Assembly (NCBI GenBank): GCA_036960375.1
Contig: JBALVY010000002.1
Coordinates: 310,001-374,000, forward strand
Length of the DNA: 64,000 nucleotides
Direction of reading: 5' to 3'
Origin: CAWVSB01 sp036960375
GTDB lineage: Bacteria > Pseudomonadota > Gammaproteobacteria > Pseudomonadales > CAWVSB01
Each line of letters starts with the position of its first letter. Position 1 is the stretch's first letter. The notes under the pieces are model-generated. The model saw nothing but the letters and a program-made list of their open reading frames with translations, had not been told where the DNA came from and did not search any database. Below, one piece after another: positions 1 through 8,708 of the stretch. The position numbers were made by a program, and so were the translations under genes.

Positions 1-408
1 TTCGCTAATATCGGGTAGTGCGGTGAGCCGCTCTCGAATGAAAAGTTCATAGCGACGAATATCTCTTGTGACTATTTTAAGCATGTAGTCCCAGGTCCCC
101 GCCATGGTGTAACACTCAACAACCTCAGGGAAGCGCTGCACAGCTTTCTCAAATTTCTCGAGTTTGCTACCCCCTTGAGCAGAAAGGTTTACCGTTGCAA
201 AAACCACGATGCTCATGCCGAGTGATTCACGGTTAAGAATGGCTACGCGCTTGTCTATCAGGCCCGCTTCTTCAAGACGGTTAATGCGTCGCCAGCATGG
301 GGACTGCGAGATGTTGATACGATCTGCGATTTCCTGCGTGGTAAGGCTGGCGTCATGTTGCAGTAATTCCAGAATGCGTACGTCGTGTGCTGACAGCTCA
401 ATGGTCAT
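1..408 (-). CDS. Lrp/AsnC family transcriptional regulator (C-terminus cut by window edge)
   Basis: About 136 residues are visible, reading leftwards out of the window. The N-terminus starts MTIELSAHDVRILELLQ and continues into a helix-turn-helix (TTQEIADRINISQSPCWRRI), then the beta-strand start of an Lrp/RAM ligand domain (NRESLGMSIVVFATV). This is the layout of AsnC/Lrp regulators, which bind amino acids or 2-oxoacids and usually control a neighbouring gene. It diverges from the indolepyruvate oxidoreductase gene across an AT-rich 227-bp gap, so that gene is its likely target (inference). The ATG at 408 is the first in frame with the conserved N-terminus. The family's usual length of 150-160 residues means only about 20 residues are missing. 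Confidence 0.88.
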   Translation of the reverse strand, partial: MTIELSAHDVRILELLQHDASLTTQEIADRINISQSPCWRRINRLEEAGLIDKRVAILNRESLGMSIVVFATVNLSAQGGSKLEKFEKAVQRFPEVVECYTMAGTWDYMLKIVTRDIRRYELFIRERLTALPDISE

Positions 409-635
409 AGTGGATGCCTATTCTAAGCGGAGATGATGAACATTATATGCAAATATAACCCCTAAGCACGGTATAAAAATTCCTAAAAAGTCAAATTATG
501 GAATAATTAATCCAATTTAACCGGTTAAACGCGGGTGAATAGCATAAACCTCCTCGCTTCTACTGGCTAACATATCCCGCTATTAACAGCCTACGCCAAG
601 TAGCCTAGAATTAGAGAAATGAGTAGGAGAGCAAT
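409..635. promoter_or_regulatory. Divergent intergenic region between lrp-like and indolepyruvate oxidoreductase genes
   Basis: An AT-rich gap of 227 bp between two divergent genes. Stretches at about 430-530 are very A+T rich, as is common for Lrp-family binding regions. No single operator could be fixed by eye. A usable ribosome-binding site (GTAGGAGAG) ends about 5 bases before the ATG at 636. Confidence 0.4.
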
Positions 636-3600
636 ATGTCATCTAGAATTTCGTTGAATGATAAATATGCGCTGGATACGACTCGCGCATACATGACGGG
701 GGTGGAGGCTTTGGTGCGCTTGCCCATCCTCCAGCATCAGCGCGATTTGGATCGTGGTCTGAATACCGCGGGTTTTATTTCAGGCTATCGTGGGTCTCCT
801 CTGGGTACAGTCGACCAGTCTATGTGGAAGGCAGAAAAATATCTCGAAAAACATAACATACTTTTCCAGCCCGGCGTCAACGAAGACCTCGCAGCAACGG
901 CTGTTTGGGGAAGTCAGCAGGTCAATTTATTTGAAGGAGCCAAATATGATGGCGTCTTCGGTATGTGGTATGGCAAAGGCCCTGGTGTTGACCGCAGCAT
1001 GGATGTGATTAAACACGCCAATGCCTGTGGTACATCAAAATATGGTGGCGTGTTAGCCATCGCCGGTGATGATCACGCGAGTAAGTCTTCAACTTTGCCA
1101 CACCAATCCGAGCATATGTTTATCGGTGCTTCCATTCCTGTACTCTGTCCATCAAATGTCCAGGAAGTATTGGATCTAGGGATATACGGATGGGAGCTTT
1201 CACGCTACTGCGGTTCCTGGGTGGCACTCAAGGCGATTACAGAGAATATGGATTCTGCGATTTCTGCAGAAATTGATCCCAATCGCGTAAACATCGTACT
1301 TCCTGAAAACTTTGAAATGCCAGAGGGTGGGGTGCATGCACGCTGGCCAGATACGCCCTTAGCTCAGGAAGAGCGGCTGAATAAATACAAGATCTACGCC
1401 GCGCGAGAATTTGCCCGGGTTAACAATCTTAATCGTATCGTGATAGACAGTAATAAACCGCGTCTTGGCATTATGACAACCGGCAAGTCCTATCTTGATG
1501 TCATGCAGGCGCTAGAGGACTTAGGCATCGATGAAGCCAAAGCCAGTGCAATCGGTCTGCGGGTATTCAAAATTGGCATGAGCTGGCCACTCGACCCGGT
1601 GGGCACCCACGCCTTCGCGGAGGGGCTGGAGGAGATATTGGTTGTCGAAGAAAAGCGGTCGGTACTGGAGGATCAGCTGACCGGGCAACTGTATAACTGG
1701 CCTACAAATAGACGACCAAGAGTGATTGGTGAGTTCGACGAGCAAGGACGGGATTTGCTGCCCAACCTGTCGGAGCTGACGCCTGCTATGGTTGCCAGGG
1801 CCATCGCCTCACGGATGCAGCGTTTCTATCAGGATGATGTAATAGATAAGCGCCTCGATTTCTATAATAAAAAAGAGCAGTCTTTGGCAAAACCCAGAGC
1901 TTCGTTAGAGAGAATTCCACACTACTGTTCTGGCTGCCCTCATAGTACTTCCACCCAGGTTCCCGAAGGCAGTCGCACCCTCGGTGGCATAGGATGTCAT
2001 TACATGGGTACTTGGGAGGTGGGTAACCGTAAGGCGGAGACATTCACTCAGATGGGCGGGGAGGGTGTGGCCTGGACGGGTCAGGCTGCGTTCACTGAAA
2101 CCAAGCATGTTTTTCAGAACTTGGGTGACGGCACCTATTTCCATTCCGGCATTTTGGCCATCCGTCAGGCGATTGCCTCTGGGGTAAACATTACCTATAA
2201 AATTCTCTATAACGATGCCGTTGCAATGACTGGTGGTCAGCCTGTTGATGGATCCTTGAGTGTTGAGCAACTTATCAATCAGTTGCGCGCCGAAGGCATT
2301 ATTCGCATAGCGTTGATCTCCGATGATCCGGGTAAATACAAGGGTAATCTGGTTCGCTTTGACGGACTCACAGTTGATCATCGAGACAGCTTAATCACTA
2401 TTGAGAAAGAACTCAGGGATATAACCGGAACCACTGCGATTGTTTATGAGCAAACTTGCGCTGCAGAAAAACGTCGGCGGCGCAAAAAGGGACTGTTGGA
2501 AGATCCTGCCCGTAGAGTCATTATTAATCCTGAGGTGTGCGAGGGTTGCGGAGATTGCAGCGTACAATCAAATTGCCTTTCGGTTATTCCGCTGGAGACC
2601 GAGCTGGGGCGTAAACGTCAAATTGACCAGAGCGCCTGCAATAAAGATTTTTCATGTTTGAAAGGCTTCTGCCCCAGCTTTGTCAGTGTCGTTGGCGGAA
2701 ACTTAAAGAAGAGTGATCTCGCCTCCAGTGTTACCGACTTTCCTCCACTGCCAGAACCCCGGCTCGCACCTATCGAGGATCAACCATGGAATATTGTAGT
2801 TACCGGAGTGGGTGGCACGGGTGTGCTGACAATTACAGCACTGGTAGCGATGGCGGCGCATATTGAAGGTAAAGGTTGTGCAACCATGAATCAGACTGGC
2901 TTGGCGCAAAAATTTGGCGCCGTAGTGAGCCATGTTCGTGTCGCGAAAACGCAGGATGACATCAATTCGGTGCGCATTCCAGCGGGTGATGCAGACTTGC
3001 TATTAGGCTGCGATCTGGTCGTCGCTTGCGGCGACGAGGCGATGGCGAAGGTTAATATTGAGCGAAGCCACGCGATCGTGAATGATTTCGAGACAGCGAC
3101 TGCCGCCTTTATTTCCAATCCCGATGCCGTGTTCCCTACCGCTGCCATGAAGCAAACAATTCTTGAAGAAGTGGGCGCGCACAAAGTACGTTTTGTTAAT
3201 GCGACCGAAATAGCGACCAATCTATTGGGTGATTCAATTGCGAGTAATCTCTTTTTGCTGGGTAACGCTTATCAGCAGGGTTTAGTGCCGGTATCAGCGG
3301 ATTCAATTGAGCAGGCGATAGAGCTCAATAATGTGGCTGTCGATTTTAATACGCAGGCTTTTCTATGGGGGCGTAGAGCCGCAGTGGATTTAGATGCGGT
3401 TTCCAAAATCTCCCAAGCCGATAGTTCATTTGAGCGCTTGGAAAGTCTGGGTGAAATCGTAGAAGATCGATTATCGCGCCTTAGCCAATATCAGGATGTC
3501 AAATATGCCACTCGCTACGGGGATCTGGTACGTAAAGTGGAGTTCGCGGAAAGTGAAAAAATTGGTACTGGAGAGGCAACTCTGACGCGGGCTGTGGCTA

Positions 3601-4121
3601 AGTATCTGTATAAGTTGATGGCATACAAAGATGAGTATGAAGTTGCCAGGTTGTTTTCCACAGATACCTTCAAAAAGCAGATAAGCGAGCAGTTTGAGGG
3701 GGATTATCATCTTGAATTTCATATGGCGCCTCCGCTGTTGGCCAAAAAAGATCCGGAGACCGGCCTGCCAGTTAAGCGTCGTTTGCCCCGCTTAATGCTA
3801 CCTGCTTTTGGTCTGTTGGCTAAATTCAAGGTATTGCGCGGCAGTGCGTTTGATGTGTTCGGTTATACCCATGAGCGGAAAATGGAGAGGGCTCTACTTA
3901 AAGAGTATCTATCGCTGTTGGATGAGTTGAGTGAAAATTTGGATGAAACAAATTACGCCATTGCGGTAGAACTGGCATCTCTGCCCGAGAAAATTCGGGG
4001 TTACGGCCATGTGAAGGAGCGCAATATAGAGCAGGTAGGCGTCAGGCGTGACTATCTGCTCAGGCAATTTAGAGGTGACGTAATAAACGCTGTCAATATC
4101 GTTGATGCAGTGCAGGTTTGA
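636..4121 (+). CDS. Indolepyruvate ferredoxin oxidoreductase, fused alpha-gamma type
   Basis: An enzyme of 1161 residues that fuses the IorA-like and IorB-like parts of 2-oxoacid:ferredoxin oxidoreductases. These use thiamine diphosphate, CoA and Fe-S clusters to decarboxylate aryl- or branched-chain 2-oxoacids to acyl-CoA. Visible landmarks are the N-terminal YRGSPLG at 51-57, a CSGCPH motif near 431, a ferredoxin-like cluster motif CEGCGDC near 635 with further cysteines after it, and the start of the C-terminal gamma domain (GVGGTGV near 724). The length fits the fused bacterial form found in Proteobacteria. The start ATG has a good ribosome-binding site. The next open frame begins inside its stop codon. 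With the downstream transaminase it fits amino acid to acyl-CoA catabolism, and the divergent Lrp-type gene is the likely regulator. The exact 2-oxoacid preference cannot be read from sequence. Confidence 0.9.
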   Translation: MSSRISLNDKYALDTTRAYMTGVEALVRLPILQHQRDLDRGLNTAGFISGYRGSPLGTVDQSMWKAEKYLEKHNILFQPGVNEDLAATAVWGSQQVNLFEGAKYDGVFGMWYGKGPGVDRSMDVIKHANACGTSKYGGVLAIAGDDHASKSSTLPHQSEHMFIGASIPVLCPSNVQEVLDLGIYGWELSRYCGSWVALKAITENMDSAISAEIDPNRVNIVLPENFEMPEGGVHARWPDTPLAQEERLNKYKIYAAREFARVNNLNRIVIDSNKPRLGIMTTGKSYLDVMQALEDLGIDEAKASAIGLRVFKIGMSWPLDPVGTHAFAEGLEEILVVEEKRSVLEDQLTGQLYNWPTNRRPRVIGEFDEQGRDLLPNLSELTPAMVARAIASRMQRFYQDDVIDKRLDFYNKKEQSLAKPRASLERIPHYCSGCPHSTSTQVPEGSRTLGGIGCHYMGTWEVGNRKAETFTQMGGEGVAWTGQAAFTETKHVFQNLGDGTYFHSGILAIRQAIASGVNITYKILYNDAVAMTGGQPVDGSLSVEQLINQLRAEGIIRIALISDDPGKYKGNLVRFDGLTVDHRDSLITIEKELRDITGTTAIVYEQTCAAEKRRRRKKGLLEDPARRVIINPEVCEGCGDCSVQSNCLSVIPLETELGRKRQIDQSACNKDFSCLKGFCPSFVSVVGGNLKKSDLASSVTDFPPLPEPRLAPIEDQPWNIVVTGVGGTGVLTITALVAMAAHIEGKGCATMNQTGLAQKFGAVVSHVRVAKTQDDINSVRIPAGDADLLLGCDLVVACGDEAMAKVNIERSHAIVNDFETATAAFISNPDAVFPTAAMKQTILEEVGAHKVRFVNATEIATNLLGDSIASNLFLLGNAYQQGLVPVSADSIEQAIELNNVAVDFNTQAFLWGRRAAVDLDAVSKISQADSSFERLESLGEIVEDRLSRLSQYQDVKYATRYGDLVRKVEFAESEKIGTGEATLTRAVAKYLYKLMAYKDEYEVARLFSTDTFKKQISEQFEGDYHLEFHMAPPLLAKKDPETGLPVKRRLPRLMLPAFGLLAKFKVLRGSAFDVFGYTHERKMERALLKEYLSLLDELSENLDETNYAIAVELASLPEKIRGYGHVKERNIEQVGVRRDYLLRQFRGDVINAVNIVDAVQV

Positions 4122-4123
4122 GC

Positions 4124-4476
4124 ATGAATAATCTAATGATAGATGACAGCATACATACTCAATTGGCGTCCTTGGCAGAGCAATTTATACCTCAGCGATC
4201 AGGAGATGCTTTGTACCTGCGGCCTTTTATGATCGGTGTTGATGCCAACTTGAATCTCGGCGCCTCACAGGTATACGAGTTTATTGTCATCGCCTCGCCT
4301 CGCCTCGCCTCGCCTCGCCGTCGCCGGCGGCAATTGCGGCGGGCTATCATCATGTATTATGGCTGGACCCGGAGGAAAGGAAGTTCGTGGAAGAGCTTTC
4401 TGGCAATTCAGGAATCACGCCAGCCGGATATACTAGGTTGGAATTACCCTGTGCCAAAAAAGTCTGTCTTTCTTAG
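4124..4476 (+). pseudogene. Remnant of a branched-chain amino acid aminotransferase (IlvE family), frameshifted and internally deleted
   Basis: The first part, in the frame of the ATG at 4124, reads like the substrate-entry region of type II branched-chain aminotransferases (ALYLRPFMIGVDANLNLGAS, then YEFIVIASP). After a (CGCCT)5 tract at 4291-4315 that frame becomes an arginine-rich artefact. The family resumes in another frame with AAGYHHVLWLDPEERKFVEE, which normally sits about 60 residues further on, and ends at a stop at 4474-4476. A functional enzyme would have over 300 residues. The N-terminus, the middle section with the catalytic lysine (usually in a GGNYAAS-type region) and the whole C-terminal half are missing. 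The fragment starts against the oxidoreductase stop codon, so an operonic aminotransferase was probably lost here, with avtA downstream as a possible replacement. No function is expected. Confidence 0.75.
4291..4319 (+). repeat. (CGCCT)5 pentanucleotide tandem repeat
   Basis: Five exact copies of CGCCT at 4291-4315 are followed by CGCCG. A 5-bp unit shifts the reading frame with each gain or loss of a copy. It sits at the junction where the aminotransferase remnant changes frame. Confidence 0.9.
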
Positions 4477-4537
4477 CGATACTGTGACTACTTGATAGCT
4501 ACGACGGCGCCCACTGGGTGCGGGCACTTCAGATAGT

Positions 4538-4561
4538 GCCGGAAAATTCCGGCGTGATTTT
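4538..4561 (+). terminator. Hairpin followed by T-rich run upstream of avtA
   Basis: GCCGGAA (4538-4544) and TTCCGGC (4547-4553) form a near-perfect inverted repeat. It is followed after GTGA by a run of T. It could end transcription from the upstream operon, or act as an attenuator 33 bp before the avtA start. The T-run is offset by four bases, so the call is tentative. Confidence 0.4.
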
Positions 4562-4593
4562 TGTTTGAAACTGTTTGTTGAGAGAATATTGAT

Positions 4594-5850
4594 ATGCAAC
4601 TGTCCGCATTTGGAAAGAAATTTGCTGGTGATTCGGGAATAGTCGAGTTGATGACTGATTTGGGTACGGCGCTCAATGAGAGGCCCGAGATGATTTTCAT
4701 GGGGGGCGGCAATCCTGGTCGTGTGCAGGAGGTGGAGGAAATTTTCCAACAGCGCCTGGAAAACATCATGGCGGATCCGGCCAAGCGTCACAGCCTGTTT
4801 GGTATCTATCAGTCGCCTCAGGGTGATCGGGAATTCAGGCAGCAGGTTGCCGGGTTCCTGAATAAGGAATTTGTCTGGGACCTGGGTGAGGAAAATATTG
4901 CCGTCAGCAACGGCAGTCAGTCCGCATTTTTTGTTTTGTATAATCTGTTCGCCGGCACCATGCCCGACGGAAGCCATCGCCAAATTCACCTGCCGTTGGC
5001 TCCTGAGTATATTGGCTATGCGGATATCGGTCTCAGCGATAATTTTTTCAGTGCCACTCGTCCAACGATTGAGTTGCTGGAAAATAATCTCTTCAAATAC
5101 CACGTGGATTTTTCGCAATTGCAACTGGGTTCTGAAACAGGAGCTCTCTGTGTCTCCCGGCCTACTAACCCCACAGGCAATGTGTTAACCGACGAGGAAA
5201 TCGCGCATCTGGACGAGATCGCTCGGGCGAAGCAGATTCCACTCATCATCGATGGCGCCTACGGGCTACCCTTTCCCAGTATTCTGTTTGAAGAAGCAAC
5301 GGCGCACTGGAATGACAACACGATTCTGGCTTTGAGTCTTTCCAAGCTTGGGCTGCCCGGCGTTCGTACGGGTATTATCGTAGCTCGTGAAGACATCATA
5401 CAGGCCTATACCAACACCAATACAATTGTCAGTCTTGCCTGCGGTACGCTGGGTCCGGCTTTGGCAAAGGCCCTATTCGAGAGCGGTGAAATCTCATCGC
5501 TGACGCGAGATTACATTACGCCGTTTTATCGCGAGCGTTCTCAACAAACCTTGCAATGGTTTCGCGATGAGCTAGGCAGCTTGCCGTATCATATCCACAA
5601 GCCTGAGGGCGCCATTTTTCTGTGGTTGTGGTTTGAAGGATTGCCCATTAGTAGCCAGGAGCTTTATCAGCGCCTCAAACAACGCGGCGTGTTAGTCGTA
5701 TCCGGGCACAATTTTTTCGTGGGCATGGACGACGATTGGACGCACAAAAATGAGTGTCTCCGTGTCTCTTATGCGCAGGACGCAGCGACGGTTAAGCGCG
5801 GCGTGGCCATTATTGCCGAGGAAGTTCGTCTCGCTTATAGCCAAGGTTAG
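4594..5850 (+). CDS. avtA: Valine-pyruvate aminotransferase (AvtA-like)
   Basis: A class I/II pyridoxal-phosphate aminotransferase of 418 residues, the length of AvtA. The N-terminus (FGKKFAGDSGIVELMTDLG, then MGGGNPG) is characteristic of AvtA, which exchanges the amino group between alanine/pyruvate and valine/2-oxoisovalerate. The likely pyridoxal-phosphate lysine is K251 in SLSKLGLPG, and RPTNPTGN is the usual substrate/phosphate loop. It lies downstream of the 2-oxoacid:ferredoxin oxidoreductase and of a dead branched-chain aminotransferase, so it may supply 2-oxoacids for oxidation (inference). The ATG at 4594 follows TGAGAGAATATTGAT, a weak ribosome-binding site, but the conserved N-terminus supports it. 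Confidence 0.85.
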   Translation: MQLSAFGKKFAGDSGIVELMTDLGTALNERPEMIFMGGGNPGRVQEVEEIFQQRLENIMADPAKRHSLFGIYQSPQGDREFRQQVAGFLNKEFVWDLGEENIAVSNGSQSAFFVLYNLFAGTMPDGSHRQIHLPLAPEYIGYADIGLSDNFFSATRPTIELLENNLFKYHVDFSQLQLGSETGALCVSRPTNPTGNVLTDEEIAHLDEIARAKQIPLIIDGAYGLPFPSILFEEATAHWNDNTILALSLSKLGLPGVRTGIIVAREDIIQAYTNTNTIVSLACGTLGPALAKALFESGEISSLTRDYITPFYRERSQQTLQWFRDELGSLPYHIHKPEGAIFLWLWFEGLPISSQELYQRLKQRGVLVVSGHNFFVGMDDDWTHKNECLRVSYAQDAATVKRGVAIIAEEVRLAYSQG

Positions 5851-5934
5851 GGAATATGGTAATGGACAACTAATACTTTCTGATGGTGTGCACCGGCATT
5901 GTGAGAAAACTGTTAAGCGTAATACTAAAGTCTG

Positions 5935-5961
5935 TAACCACCGGTTTTAGTCTGGTGGTTA
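5935..5961. repeat. Inverted repeat between convergent genes
   Basis: TAACCACC (5935-5942) and GGTGGTTA (5954-5961) form an 8-bp stem with an 11-base loop. It lies between the convergent ends of avtA and the acyl-CoA-dehydrogenase-fold gene. No clear T-run follows on either strand, so it may be a weak terminator. Confidence 0.4.
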
Positions 5962-6036
5962 AAACAATGGCCACTTGTTTTGCAGATCCCTTCGAAGATA
6001 TATCTCAGGGATCTATCTTGGCTGTGTTGTGTTTGT

Positions 6037-7245
6037 TTAAAATGCCTGCGAAGGAGGCTCTTTGCCCATCGCTATGCTTCCGGTGAAAAGCAGTTGCCGC
6101 TTTTCTTGTAGTGGATGAAAATGGCTTGCCATTACATCTCTCAATAAACATTCGATACCAAATCCACGTAAGTAACCCGGGCCACCACACACTTCAACGG
6201 CTTTGGCTGCAGTTATTTTACTGGCGTTAGCAGCTAGAGTTTTTCGTTTAACCATTTCGTTAACTGTGTCCAGACTGGCTTCGAATGTGAAATTGTTGGA
6301 TAAGCGAATCATGTCATCAACCGCTAATTGGGTGCTTGTCAAAGCGTTTTCCATTTCACCTAAAATATACGGTGTGACAGGGTCATTACTGTTGGCACAT
6401 TGCTTTCTGGCCTTGTTGGCCGCGCACTCTGCGATACCGCGATAGACCGACATAATCAACGGCAGAGCCACCGGGAGAACAACCGTCCACATCGCATGAA
6501 AATCACCGCGAGGTCGACGTACGGCAATACTTTCTTCAGGCACAAAAACGTTTGTCAGTTCGACGCTATTAGAGCCGCTTCCACGCATTCCCATCGGTGC
6601 CCAATTATCTAAAACCTTAACCCCTTCGCTAGTCATGGGCACAGGAAAGTGAAAGACCTGCCAGCCCTCTTCAGGGTCTTCATAGGGGGCAGAGGTGACC
6701 AGAACGTTACCGGCCGGCGATCCGCTGGCAAAATGTTTACAAGCACTGAGCCGATAGCCGCCCTCGACCTTTTCCATAGTTCCGCTGGATGCCAGCCAGT
6801 CGCCAGCACCGGTACTGATCAGAACGAGTTCATTAGCAGCTACTTTTTCTAGCAAGGCTTGACCGGGGCGACCATTGATGTGGTTATAGTAATTAGCACT
6901 GACAATGTGCTGGTGCATCGAAAGCGTTAGTGCTGTTGATGGGTGGTAGGAGGCCAGTCCAGCAAGAAATTCACAGACTTCATTGAAGCTGTAACCGCCG
7001 CCGCCAAACTCTTCAGGGACGAGTGCAGAGTAGATTTTGTTTTCTCTGAGACAATTAACATTGTCGATAGAGTGTTGGTCGCTGGCATCGGCTATCTTGC
7101 CGTTTTCGGCGATAGTTGGCCCAATTAAATCTAGCGTTTCTAGTAAACATTTTTTCTTGCTCATAACAGTACCTATATTGTTAATCACGTTATTGCCATC
7201 TTTGAGTATAGCTTCATTTTTCAGTTGTCTGATTGTATGTTGCAT
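6037..7245 (-). CDS. Acyl-CoA-dehydrogenase-fold flavoprotein, possible flavin-dependent monooxygenase component
   Basis: A 402-residue protein with the three-domain acyl-CoA dehydrogenase layout: an N-terminal helical domain, a central beta domain (CKHFASGSPAGNVLVTS) and a C-terminal helical domain with GGPGYLRGFGIECLLRD. At the place where medium-chain dehydrogenases carry the catalytic glutamate (IYEGT) this protein reads LLFTGSI, so that base appears to be missing. That pattern, and a flavin reductase encoded 27 bp upstream in the same direction, fit a two-component monooxygenase of the DszC/HsaA type better than a true dehydrogenase (inference). The ATG at 7245 has AGAGGA at good spacing. 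A later ATG (7164) has a weaker site. The substrate is unknown. Confidence 0.7.
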   Translation of the reverse strand: MQHTIRQLKNEAILKDGNNVINNIGTVMSKKKCLLETLDLIGPTIAENGKIADASDQHSIDNVNCLRENKIYSALVPEEFGGGGYSFNEVCEFLAGLASYHPSTALTLSMHQHIVSANYYNHINGRPGQALLEKVAANELVLISTGAGDWLASSGTMEKVEGGYRLSACKHFASGSPAGNVLVTSAPYEDPEEGWQVFHFPVPMTSEGVKVLDNWAPMGMRGSGSNSVELTNVFVPEESIAVRRPRGDFHAMWTVVLPVALPLIMSVYRGIAECAANKARKQCANSNDPVTPYILGEMENALTSTQLAVDDMIRLSNNFTFEASLDTVNEMVKRKTLAANASKITAAKAVEVCGGPGYLRGFGIECLLRDVMASHFHPLQEKRQLLFTGSIAMGKEPPSQAF

Positions 7246-7272
7246 GGTTATATCCTCTAGTATGGATGGGGC

Positions 7273-7779
7273 TTACGCGGCTTTACGCACATCCGCAGGT
7301 AATCGATGAAATTGTCCCTGTGAGAAGAGCAGTGGTTTTTTGGCTTTGTGGCCGAATTCCAGCACTTGTCCGATTAACATCAGATGGTCGCCAAGTAAAA
7401 ATTGCTGGTTGTTTTCACAGATAAACCACGCGCTAGCCGAGGGAATGATTGTGGGCTGGTGTGATATGTGATCAATACTTTCAAATTTGTCAGCACCCTT
7501 GCGGGAAAATCGTTTTGCTACCTCTTGCTGATCTTCTGTCAGAATACTAATAGCAAATTGTTTGCAGTGTCTGAAGACGTAATAACTACCCGCGCTCATG
7601 TCGATACTCCATGACACCAGGCGTGGGCTAAGTGACACAGAGTTAAAACTGTTAATGGTCATGCCTACTGGGCTACCTTGTGGATCACAGCTGGTAACTA
7701 TCGCTACGCCGGTGGTGAATTGCCCTAGTGCTGATCTATAGTCTTGCGTTTCTTTATTCGGTTGGATGAGCCTACACAT
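7273..7779 (-). CDS. Flavin reductase-like protein (HpaC family)
   Basis: A 168-residue member of the flavin-reductase-like FMN-binding split-barrel family. It begins with YRSALGQFTTGVAIVT and continues with GMTINSFNSVSLSP, both typical of HpaC-type enzymes that reduce free FMN or FAD with NAD(P)H and pass it to a partner monooxygenase. It is the first gene of a two-gene operon with the acyl-CoA-dehydrogenase-fold protein, the likely partner. The ATG at 7779 is preceded by GGAG nine bases upstream. The operon diverges from an HxlR-type regulator, with two palindromes between them. Confidence 0.82.
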   Translation of the reverse strand: MCRLIQPNKETQDYRSALGQFTTGVAIVTSCDPQGSPVGMTINSFNSVSLSPRLVSWSIDMSAGSYYVFRHCKQFAISILTEDQQEVAKRFSRKGADKFESIDHISHQPTIIPSASAWFICENNQQFLLGDHLMLIGQVLEFGHKAKKPLLFSQGQFHRLPADVRKAA

Positions 7780-7848
7780 GTTGAAGTACTCCTATCTGCT
7801 AACTAAAGTGATTTAACTGAAATTCAGCGTAAGGCAAAAGGAGGTAGG

Positions 7849-7883
7849 TCTGTAGTTCACGGTGTGTAGTAGTGAACTACAGA
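7849..7883. promoter_or_regulatory. Palindromic operator candidate 1, HxlR/flavin reductase divergent promoter
   Basis: TCTGTAGTTCAC (7849-7860) and GTGAACTACAGA (7872-7883) are perfect 12-bp inverted repeats with an 11-bp spacer. The inner half-site GTAGTT/AACTAC recurs in the second palindrome 14 bp away. Its position in the divergent gap makes it a likely binding site for the adjacent HxlR-type regulator. Confidence 0.7.
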
Positions 7884-7896
7884 TGGAGAACTAACC

Positions 7897-7915
7897 AACT
7901 ACATATTATGTAGTT
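7897..7915. promoter_or_regulatory. Palindromic operator candidate 2, HxlR/flavin reductase divergent promoter
   Basis: AACTACATATTATGTAGTT is a perfect palindrome around a single central base. It shares the AACTAC/GTAGTT half-site with the larger inverted repeat just upstream. It lies before the preferred regulator start at 7982. Confidence 0.7.
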
Positions 7916-7981
7916 ATGGTCTATAGTTTATTTATAAGATTACTATTTCGTTTTTCGTTTTTCGTTTATGTGGAGGCGAGT

Positions 7982-8677
7982 GTGGGATACAAGCAATTTT
8001 GTCCTATTTCTAAGGCGATGGATCTACTTGGCGAAAAGTGGACCTTGCTCATCATAAGAGAATTATTGTTGGGTTCGAGCCGATTTGGTGAGCTGCAGCA
8101 GGGCCTGTCTCAAATATCACCGTCATTGCTGTCTAAACGATTGACTTTGTTAGAGCGAGAAGGGCTTATTTATCGCAAGCGAATTCTGGGCCAGCGCGGC
8201 TACGAGTACTTTCCGAGTGAGTCGTGCAAAGAACTTTTTCCTATTATGGAGCACCTTGGCGTTTGGGGTATGCGCTGGGCACGTCATCAAATGGAAGAAG
8301 ATGACTTTGATCTTAACCTGCTTATGCTGCACTTGGAGCGTTCAATACAGGCCGATAAATTGCCCGGTAAACAAACCGTGATACGTTTTAATTTTGATGA
8401 TGTGTCCGAATATTCCACTTGGTGGGTGGTGGTTTGCGATGATGACATTGATGTCTGTATTCACGACCCAGGCAAGGAAGTGGATATCTATTTTAATACC
8501 AGTGTGAAGGTGATGTGTCAGCTCTGGATGGAAGAAATTAGTTATAAAAAGGCCATTATCGATAAAAAGTTAGAGCTACTTGGTCCCAAAGCCTTAACGA
8601 ATGATGTGGCTAGTTGGCTAAAGCCGAATTTGTTTGCCGGAATTCCTTCGGCCCGACAAATATTAGAAGTTCTCTGA
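7982..8677 (+). CDS. HxlR family winged-helix transcriptional regulator with C-terminal extension
   Basis: From the GTG at 7982 the protein has 231 residues. The N-terminal 100 residues are a clear HxlR winged helix (CPISKAMDLLGEKWTLLIIR, LSQISPSLLSKRL, then EYFPSESCKEL). The following 120 residues exceed the usual 110-130-residue family length and could be a ligand domain of the SCP2-like type seen in some longer HxlR proteins. An upstream in-frame start at 7916 would place the N-terminus against the palindrome and add a hydrophobic non-homologous stretch. The GTG has GGAGG six bases before it, so 7982 is preferred. The likely role is control of the divergent flavin reductase and flavoprotein operon. 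Confidence 0.85.
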   Translation: MGYKQFCPISKAMDLLGEKWTLLIIRELLLGSSRFGELQQGLSQISPSLLSKRLTLLEREGLIYRKRILGQRGYEYFPSESCKELFPIMEHLGVWGMRWARHQMEEDDFDLNLLMLHLERSIQADKLPGKQTVIRFNFDDVSEYSTWWVVVCDDDIDVCIHDPGKEVDIYFNTSVKVMCQLWMEEISYKKAIIDKKLELLGPKALTNDVASWLKPNLFAGIPSARQILEVL

Positions 8678-8708
8678 ACCCTGGAGCACCACGATATTTT
8701 GCATGCTT

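Noticed and set aside
4291..4319. CRISPR-like or longer satellite array
   Set aside because: Only five 5-bp units without spacers. It is a simple tandem repeat inside a pseudogene.
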